Shown piece after piece: positions 58,146 through 64,000 of a stretch of DNA of 64,000 bases. Location of the stretch: assembly GCA_000403475.2 (NCBI GenBank), contig KE159795.1, positions 1,240,983-1,304,982 of the forward strand, read 5' to 3'. The notes under the pieces were generated by a model, which was not told where the DNA came from, searched no databases, and was given only the letters and a program-made list of their open reading frames with translations. Position 1 is the first letter of the stretch. Each line of letters begins with the position of its first letter. The DNA comes from Lachnospiraceae bacterium MD308 (GTDB lineage: Bacteria; Bacillota; Clostridia; Lachnospirales; Lachnospiraceae). The position numbers and the translations under genes were made by a program.

Positions 58146-59003
58146 TCACATCTTCTCTGAAATTCCAACTACCCCGAACGCGCCCGGCCCTCCGTGACTT
58201 GTGATCACACACCCTGTCTGTACCCAGGTTATTTTCTTCGCGCCGCAGTCAAGCGCCGCCCGCTCCGCTTTCTGCCGCACTTCCTCCGACATACGCGGAG
58301 AGCAGATCAGCCATATCTCATCCAGATTAAGCTTCTGTTCGCGGATATAATTCGCCGTCAGCTGAGATACGATCTTTTTCATACTGCCTCTGTGCTTTTT
58401 CGTCGCCGTCAGATACCCGTCAAGGATATCAATCTGAGGATGAATCTTAAGCAATGCCCCGCACAGCGCCGCCGCATTGCTCACTCTCCCGCCTGCGCGC
58501 AAAAACTCAAGCTTATCCGGCACAAAACACATGCGGACACTCTCCGATACTTCCTTCGCCTTCAAAGCCGCTTCCTGAACCGTCCATTCTGGATGCTTTT
58601 TCAGAAGCTCCGCCATCGTCACAACAACAGCGTACTGACCAACCGATACATGCTTCGTATCGATACTGGTCACGTAGTCCCTTCCCTGTGCCGCAATCTG
58701 CCCGCTCTGATAAGAGCAGGTTGTCACCGAGGAATAGGCCAGATAAAGAATCTGTCCGTCCGGATGCTCCTTATGAATCCGGTCAAATATCTTTTCAAAG
58801 TCCTCCGGGACACTCCCGCTCGTCTTCGGAAGTATTCCCGTCCGCTCATAAAATTCGCACACCTCTTCTGCCGGAAATGTAGCGTCATCCCTTGTCTCCT
58901 CCCCAAAAGACACATGCATCGGCACAATATAAATCCCGTATTTATCCGCCACTTCTTTTGTAATATCCGAGCCTGTCTCAGCAAGCAAAATTATATTTCC
59001 CAT
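58146..59003 (-). CDS. DegV family fatty-acid-binding protein
   Basis: This 285-residue protein has the DegV fold: an N-terminal TGSDITKEVADKYGIYIVPM, a central LAYSSVTTCSYQSGQIAAQ and a C-terminal TSHGGPGAFGVVG. Members bind a fatty acid and, as FakB proteins, present it to FakA kinase for phospholipid synthesis. It is divergent from a TetR regulator. The adjacent acyl-CoA synthetase hints at linked fatty-acid use. Confidence 0.92.
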   Translation of the reverse strand: MGNIILLAETGSDITKEVADKYGIYIVPMHVSFGEETRDDATFPAEEVCEFYERTGILPKTSGSVPEDFEKIFDRIHKEHPDGQILYLAYSSVTTCSYQSGQIAAQGRDYVTSIDTKHVSVGQYAVVVTMAELLKKHPEWTVQEAALKAKEVSESVRMCFVPDKLEFLRAGGRVSNAAALCGALLKIHPQIDILDGYLTATKKHRGSMKKIVSQLTANYIREQKLNLDEIWLICSPRMSEEVRQKAERAALDCGAKKITWVQTGCVITSHGGPGAFGVVGISEKM

Positions 59004-59062
59004 GATCTTCTCCTTTTAGTAAACGCATCATACCATCACGTGGTTTTTATTACTACTTGTTA

Positions 59063-59091
59063 TTGTATCTCACCGGCTCATATGATACAAT
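59063..59091 (+). promoter_or_regulatory. Promoter and operator candidate for the TetR gene
   Basis: TTGTAT (59063-59068) and TACAAT (59086-59091) are 17 bases apart. The arms TTGTATC (59063-59069) and GATACAA (59084-59090) form an inverted repeat across the promoter, a likely site for TetR autorepression. Confidence 0.65.
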
Positions 59092-59133
59092 TTACAGATA
59101 AGTATGAAATGTAAACTTTTAGGAGAATACCAG

Positions 59134-59694
59134 ATGAAGCACGATGTTTCCTTAATGAAAAGTATACTTGGGAAGAATTTTACAAAAAGAAACCGGTTCA
59201 CCCGTCAATGTATCGGCGAATCAATTATTGCTTTGATGCAGAACAAAATATTTGAAGAAATAACAATCTCCGACATCGTAAAAAAGGCCGGCGTATCACG
59301 CATGACCTTTTATCACTATTTTCAGTCAAAGACTGACGCTCTCAACAGCTATCTACACGAAATCATCGAACTTTACCTGGAGGAATGCAGCCGCTCAATC
59401 GGCATCGATACTTTCTACGACGAGGTTCATATCCGCCACGCATTCTTGTTCTTTGACCAGTACTCCGTGTTTTTCCTGACCCTGGCCAACGCGAATCTGC
59501 ACTCCCTGATGATTCACGCCATCAACGAATATATCACCAAGCTTGTCGCCCCTGTATATCCGCACTCCGTCTATGAGCTGTACTATTACGGCGGAGCGAT
59601 TCTGAATGTATTTTTAAAATGGGAGGCAGACGGCAAAAAAGAATCCGTAGACGAAATCGTTCAGGTCGTCTGCCATTGCAGCAATATCAAATAA
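59134..59694 (+). CDS. TetR/AcrR family regulator
   Basis: This protein of about 186 residues has an N-terminal TetR helix-turn-helix (about residues 15-60; ISDIVKKAGVSRMTFYHYFQ) and a ligand-binding C-terminal part with the TetR_C-type ending. ATG 59134 follows TTAGGAG. It converges with the acyl-CoA synthetase gene, ending nine bases before that gene's stop, and is divergent from degV. Confidence 0.9.
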   Translation: MKHDVSLMKSILGKNFTKRNRFTRQCIGESIIALMQNKIFEEITISDIVKKAGVSRMTFYHYFQSKTDALNSYLHEIIELYLEECSRSIGIDTFYDEVHIRHAFLFFDQYSVFFLTLANANLHSLMIHAINEYITKLVAPVYPHSVYELYYYGGAILNVFLKWEADGKKESVDEIVQVVCHCSNIK

Positions 59695-59703
59695 CCTGCC
59701 GCG

Positions 59704-61338
59704 CTATCCCTTATTCTGCATCTCTACCAGACGCTTACCGCAATAAATCTCGCGGAGTCTCGGCTTCTCAATCTTTCCGGTGGCATTGCGCGGAACTTCT
59801 GCAAAGATATATTTGTGCGGGCGCTTGTAGCGTGGGAGCTTCTTACAGTACTTCTCCAGCTCCTCCTGTGTACAGGCCGCCCCTTCTTTCGCTTCTACGA
59901 TAGCCGCCGCAATCTCGCCCAGGCGCTTGTCCGGCAGCCCGATGACCGCCACGTCTTTCACAGCTTCATGGGCACGCATGAAATCTTCAATCTGAACCGG
60001 GTACAAGTTCTCACCACCGCTGATGATCACGTCCTTCTTACGGTCTACAAGGAAAATAAAGCCGTCTTCATCCTCCATAGCCATATCGCCGGTATAAAGC
60101 CACCCGTCCTTTAACACCTCCGCAGTCGCTTTCTCATCATTGTAGTAACAGGTCATCACACCCGGGCCAAAAAGAAGCAGCTCGCCGACGCAGCCCTGAT
60201 CAACATCCTGGCCGTTCTCATCCACAATCCGCGTTTTCCATCCATATCCGGCTTTTCCAATCGCCCCTACTTTATGAATGTTATTTATTCCCAAGTGCAC
60301 AGCGCCGGGCCCTATAGACTCACTGAGTCCGTAATTGGTATCATACTTGTGGTTTGGGAAATATGCTTTCCAACGCTTGATAAGACTTGGCGGAACCGGC
60401 TGTGCGCCGATATGCATAAGCCGCCACTGACTAATCTCATAATCTTTAAGGCTAACATCACCTCTGTCCAACGCGTCTAAAATATCCTGCGCCCACGGGA
60501 CAAGGAGCCATACGATTGTACATTTCTCCTTCGATACCGCATCCAGTATAACCTCCGGTGACGTCCCCTTTAATAATATCCCCTTGCCGCCCGTCAGGAA
60601 GCTTCCGAACCAGTGCATCTTCGCCCCCGTATGATAAAGCGGCGGTATGCACAGGAAAATATCATCTTTCGTCTGTTGATGATGGCTCTGCTCCACCTTG
60701 CAGGCATGCATAAGACTTTCATGGTTATGTAAGATTGCTTTCGGAAATCCCGTCGTCCCCGACGAAAAATAAATCGCCGCATCATCTATATCGCGCAGCA
60801 CGATATCCGGAGACTGGCAGGAACAGTTTACCGACTGCTGCACGTAACTCTCTGCAAAAGAAGGACAGCCATCCCCCACAAAAAAGACCAGCCTGTTCTT
60901 CGAGATAGAATCAGCAATCTCCTCCACACGTCCGATAAACTCCGGCCCAAACACAAGTACATCCGACTCTGAAAGGTTCAGGCAGTATTCAATCTCCTCC
61001 GATGAATACCGGAAATTAAGGGGCACCGCCAATGCTCCCGTCTTGAGCACCCCGAAATAAATCGGCAGCCACTCCAGGCAGTTCATCAGAAGAATCGCTA
61101 CCTTGTCCCCCTTCTTCACCCCACGGCTCAGAAGAAGGTTCGCGAAGCGGTTCGCCTTCTCATTAAACACATTCCATGTAATCTCCCTGCGATAATACGT
61201 AGGAGATGTCGGCTCCATCAGCTCATATTCCTTCCATGTGATCCGCCGGTCTTCCGGCATCTGTGGATTGATCTCCACAAGGCAGATATCCTCTCCGAAC
61301 TTCCGGCAATTTTCCTCTAAAATCTCTGTAATCGGCAT
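59704..61338 (-). CDS. Acyl-CoA synthetase (AMP-forming)
   Basis: This 544-residue protein of the ANL superfamily has the P-loop-like A3 motif YFSSGTTGFPKA near residue 192, A5 YGLSESIGPG near residue 345, A7/A8 YTGDMAMEDEDGF and the catalytic Lys in RNATGKIEKP near the C terminus. It activates a carboxylic acid with ATP and CoA. The substrate is not identifiable. Beside an antiporter gene and a TetR regulator it may form a small inducible acid-use unit. Confidence 0.9.
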   Translation of the reverse strand: MPITEILEENCRKFGEDICLVEINPQMPEDRRITWKEYELMEPTSPTYYRREITWNVFNEKANRFANLLLSRGVKKGDKVAILLMNCLEWLPIYFGVLKTGALAVPLNFRYSSEEIEYCLNLSESDVLVFGPEFIGRVEEIADSISKNRLVFFVGDGCPSFAESYVQQSVNCSCQSPDIVLRDIDDAAIYFSSGTTGFPKAILHNHESLMHACKVEQSHHQQTKDDIFLCIPPLYHTGAKMHWFGSFLTGGKGILLKGTSPEVILDAVSKEKCTIVWLLVPWAQDILDALDRGDVSLKDYEISQWRLMHIGAQPVPPSLIKRWKAYFPNHKYDTNYGLSESIGPGAVHLGINNIHKVGAIGKAGYGWKTRIVDENGQDVDQGCVGELLLFGPGVMTCYYNDEKATAEVLKDGWLYTGDMAMEDEDGFIFLVDRKKDVIISGGENLYPVQIEDFMRAHEAVKDVAVIGLPDKRLGEIAAAIVEAKEGAACTQEELEKYCKKLPRYKRPHKYIFAEVPRNATGKIEKPRLREIYCGKRLVEMQNKG

Positions 61339-61361
61339 TATACTTTACCCCTTTAACGCTT

Positions 61362-62693
61362 TTATTTGTTAAAGCCCATTTTACCATAATCTTTTTGCGG
61401 AAGCAAGAAGATAAATACCAGTGAGCTAACAAGCAAAAGTCCCGGATAGAAGAGATACGGAATAATATCGAATGCCGTCACCTCAAAGCCAAGCTCACTT
61501 GCCGCCGAAATCGCCACCAGCATCTGCGCACCATAAGGAATCGCGCCCTGGGAGATACAAGAAAATGTGTCCAAAAGAGACGCCGTTTTTCTTGGGCTGA
61601 CACCGTACTCCTGCGCCATCTCTTTCGCTATTGGATTCGCCATAACAATTGCAACTGTATTATTCGCCGTAGCAATATCCATGGCGCATACAAGAAGCCC
61701 CATTCCGAGCTGTCCACCCTTTCTCCCTTTGAATATACGGCGAATCGCGGAAAGCAGCGCCTCAAATCCGCCATATTCCCGGATGAGCGCGCACATAGCC
61801 GCCACCAGAACGGCTACCATACATGTCTCGAACATTCCAGACACTCCGGAGCCCATATTAACAAGCAACTCTGTCGGGGCTGTCTGCCCGGTCACAAGCA
61901 TAATCGCGGAGCCGGACGCAATCCCGATCAGCAGCACCACAAATACATTAATTCCTATAATTCCGCCCGTCAATACAAGTACATATGGAATAATCTGTAT
62001 CAGATTATAATCCTTCGCCACCGCTCCGCTTAAATCTGTGCGCAGAGACAGAACAAGAATTAAAATCAATGTTACAACCGCCGCTGGTAACGCAATCCCA
62101 AAGTTTTCCCGGAATTTGTCTTTCATGGCGCATCCCTGCCCGTTACATGCAGCAATCGTCGTGTCCGATATAAAAGAAAGGTTATCGCCGAACATCGCTC
62201 CGCCCATAACTGCTCCGATACAGAGCGGAAGACTAAAACCTGACGCCTGCGCCACTGTCACCGCAATTGGTGTGATCAACGTAATCGTTCCCACAGAAGT
62301 TCCCATGGCCGTCGAGACAAAACACGCCACCACAAACAGCACCGCCACCGCGAACTTAGCCGGAATCAGCGAAAGCATAAAGTAAGCGACACTCTCCGCA
62401 CTGCTCCTTCCTACAACTCCCACAAATGACCCTGCTACTAAAAAGATAAGCAGCATCGTAATAATATTCTTATCGGAAAGCCCCTGAGCCATAATTCCCA
62501 GCTTATCATCAAATTTTACATCCCGATTCTGCAGGCACGCCACTAAAATCGCCGCCAGAAATGCAACTACAATCGGTATATTGTAGAAACCCATCGGAAT
62601 CTTCATCACATACTCAAATAAAATACCAAGTCCCAGATACAGGACTAAAAACACACCGATTGGCAAAAGTGCAATCGGATTACTTTTCTTCAT
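61362..62693 (-). CDS. NhaC-type Na+/H+ antiporter
   Basis: This 443-residue membrane protein has about eleven helices and the NhaC-family segments GTSVGTITLITPIAVTVAQA and GAVMGGAMFGDNLSFISDTT near residues 150-180. The family exchanges sodium, or sometimes organic acids or amino acids, for protons. It is 23 bases before the acyl-CoA synthetase gene, so the two are probably co-transcribed and the transporter may import a substrate of that enzyme. Confidence 0.88.
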   Translation of the reverse strand: MKKSNPIALLPIGVFLVLYLGLGILFEYVMKIPMGFYNIPIVVAFLAAILVACLQNRDVKFDDKLGIMAQGLSDKNIITMLLIFLVAGSFVGVVGRSSAESVAYFMLSLIPAKFAVAVLFVVACFVSTAMGTSVGTITLITPIAVTVAQASGFSLPLCIGAVMGGAMFGDNLSFISDTTIAACNGQGCAMKDKFRENFGIALPAAVVTLILILVLSLRTDLSGAVAKDYNLIQIIPYVLVLTGGIIGINVFVVLLIGIASGSAIMLVTGQTAPTELLVNMGSGVSGMFETCMVAVLVAAMCALIREYGGFEALLSAIRRIFKGRKGGQLGMGLLVCAMDIATANNTVAIVMANPIAKEMAQEYGVSPRKTASLLDTFSCISQGAIPYGAQMLVAISAASELGFEVTAFDIIPYLFYPGLLLVSSLVFIFLLPQKDYGKMGFNK

Positions 62694-62712
62694 CTATCCT
62701 TTCCCCCTTGAA

Positions 62713-64000
62713 TCATGAATTTTCAACTTCGTTGTTCTGGTTCTTTGTCATACTGCCGTTGGCCAGGCCCAGGAAAATGCATAGTAGAGGGAGATAAAAT
62801 ATTGAATACTCATTTGCAATCCCCTGTATTAGATACACACACAACGTCAACGCTACTGCAACCTGTAATTCATTCTTCTTCCAGGTTTTCAAAGCCCTTA
62901 TCAATGTAGACAATAATAGTCCAAAGTATCCGATTACCCCTAAGATTCCCATGTCTGAAAGCATCTGTAAAAATTCATTGTGGGGGTCGTTAAACGTCAA
63001 TTCCTCCAGCGAAACCGTCCCTCCCGCAGCAATAAATTCCCGAAAGCAATTCAATCCATTCCCAAATAATTTGCGCCAAAATGGTTCATTGATAAATGTA
63101 TACACTGTTCTATTCCATATAAACCCTCGCCTGTTGAAAGTAGTATCTTTAACTACAAGATAACTCCAGAGTGAGTCTTCGGATATATTGACTTTATTAA
63201 GATTCGCGTATATTACGCCAATCACAAAACAAATTGCCAATACAATTCCTAAACACAAAACATATTTTCTTATTATAAACAAGCCCTTTCTCAGACAGTC
63301 TTTTTTCAAATTATTAATTACTATTATCAGAACGTAAATAATTACTTCTCCTAAAATCAGGTTTCCCCTTAATAAAATCTCACCAAGATCAAAAAAAGAA
63401 TGTAAGCGTTCTCCATACATATGCAGCAACAACCATATCGTTGCCTTTGCTCCCAAATAAAGCCCAATCACCTGCAAATATCTTCCAAACCACACTTCTC
63501 TTTCAACAGCAAAATAAAGCAAAACAACAAGCCCTGCTGCCATTGCAATTAAAACGCTGTCCGTTTTAATAAAATAAATAAACAAAAATCCTAAGTAAAG
63601 GTTGATTCCATGCAATATCTGTGAAAATTTCTCCTTGCAAATCATGTACATCACCATAATCAGCGGCAGCATAAGACAGACATAACAAGTATTTAAGTCA
63701 GCATGTCCCAACGTCGTAAGATATATAGGCTTCTGCGTATCTATAATTCCGTCCTGTATATGCATAACATTGATACCGCAGGCACATAAAATCCCTATCA
63801 AATATATCAAGGAGCTTCCTAAAAGCCATCCCCAGAGGATAACTCCATCAAATATTCCATACTGCCTTATTGCAAAAAAGACTACAATACACCCCAGGAC
63901 ACACATGCCGCTTATCATTCTGTCAATGGAATAAAAGAATGATTGTCGGCTGTCTATTGCAAATATTGTAGAGAGAAAAAGTGCAGACAATAATATTACA
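62713..64000 (-). CDS. O-antigen ligase-like (Wzy_C) membrane protein, 5' end outside window
   Basis: The frame is open to the right edge and encodes at least 429 residues with about ten membrane helices. The long outer loop ends in a block typical of O-antigen ligase/polymerase proteins: NGLNCFREFI, then LTFNDPHNEFLQMLSDMGILG. In a Gram-positive such proteins polymerise capsule or exopolysaccharide, or attach glycans to the cell wall. TTG 63990 is not a convincing start. It lies 19 bases before the antiporter gene. Confidence 0.8.
   Translation of the reverse strand, partial: VILLSALFLSTIFAIDSRQSFFYSIDRMISGMCVLGCIVVFFAIRQYGIFDGVILWGWLLGSSLIYLIGILCACGINVMHIQDGIIDTQKPIYLTTLGHADLNTCYVCLMLPLIMVMYMICKEKFSQILHGINLYLGFLFIYFIKTDSVLIAMAAGLVVLLYFAVEREVWFGRYLQVIGLYLGAKATIWLLLHMYGERLHSFFDLGEILLRGNLILGEVIIYVLIIVINNLKKDCLRKGLFIIRKYVLCLGIVLAICFVIGVIYANLNKVNISEDSLWSYLVVKDTTFNRRGFIWNRTVYTFINEPFWRKLFGNGLNCFREFIAAGGTVSLEELTFNDPHNEFLQMLSDMGILGVIGYFGLLLSTLIRALKTWKKNELQVAVALTLCVYLIQGIANEYSIFYLPLLCIFLGLANGSMTKNQNNEVENS

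Noticed and set aside
58194-59114. Plus-strand frame of 306 codons
   Set aside because: It is antisense to the degV gene, which has all conserved motifs on the minus strand.
1-64000. tRNA or rRNA genes
   Set aside because: No cloverleaf with the conserved T-loop GGTTCGA context was found. The one GGTTCGA at 38314 lies in the SRP RNA.

Overview
The window looks like a chromosomal segment of a low-to-mid GC Gram-positive gut anaerobe of the Clostridia, most probably a Lachnospiraceae member (Dorea, Blautia or Clostridium scindens-like). The evidence is the large SRP RNA, the TPP-riboswitch-ThiT unit, strong AGGAGG ribosome binding sites, TTGACA/TATAAT promoters, the secreted DUF6273/BIG2 proteins, the translation-GTPase-NYN fusion and the absence of any outer-membrane biogenesis gene. 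The genus cannot be fixed from the sequence alone. No complete insertion sequence, prophage, CRISPR array, rRNA or tRNA was seen.

Layout. 1-3953 (minus): an alpha/beta hydrolase and a heterodimeric ABC exporter, whose second half runs off the left edge. 4091-7331: an unknown small protein, a coiled-coil protein with a probable GAF and a degenerate GGDEF domain, and an AAA-ATPase/PD-(D/E)XK protein. 7377-12082: an ornithine-cyclodeaminase-like enzyme and an IlvD/Edd dehydratase, divergent from a LysR regulator and a class-M-like sirtuin. 12083-16300: a plastic zone with a DUF4143 ATPase, gene fragments, a decayed toxin-antitoxin pair, a tocopherol-cyclase-like protein and a broken AraC regulator. 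16455-18413: a self-contained YtrA-type GntR/ABC operon with a clear operator.

18552-36941 is the most striking block and lies wholly on the minus strand. Two paralogous four-gene modules (response regulator, sensor kinase with one short membrane anchor, ABC ATPase, large FtsX permease) flank an operon of three long secreted proteins built from DUF6273 and bacterial Ig-like (BIG2) domains. The promoter of that operon has ten consecutive G residues filling the spacer between a perfect -35 (TTGACA) and a perfect -10 (TATAAT). This is the classic architecture for phase variation by slipped-strand mispairing. OmpR-type direct repeats lie before the second module and before the ABC genes of the first. 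The first response regulator has no standard start codon at its expected N terminus.

37154-42521: thiamine uptake (TPP riboswitch and thiT), SRP RNA, tadA, a DUF6128 protein, a dGTPase-like phosphohydrolase and an HTH protein with an acidic tail. 42732-50036: alpha-galactoside uptake and hydrolysis (binding protein, two permeases, a terminator, a DUF624 protein, GH36 alpha-galactosidase) with a divergent AraC regulator. 50073-54431: parvulin foldase, a Tet(M)/EF-G-like GTPase fused to a YacP/Rae1-type NYN nuclease, and an EamA transporter. 54629-58028: a membrane protein, a TusA-like and YedE-like sulfur/selenium pair and citrate synthase. 58146-64000: DegV, a TetR regulator, acyl-CoA synthetase, an NhaC-type antiporter and a partial O-antigen-ligase-like protein.

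The best candidates for undescribed biology are the phase-variable promoter of the triple secreted-protein operon between two sensor/ABC modules, and the ribosome-GTPase/Rae1-like nuclease fusion.
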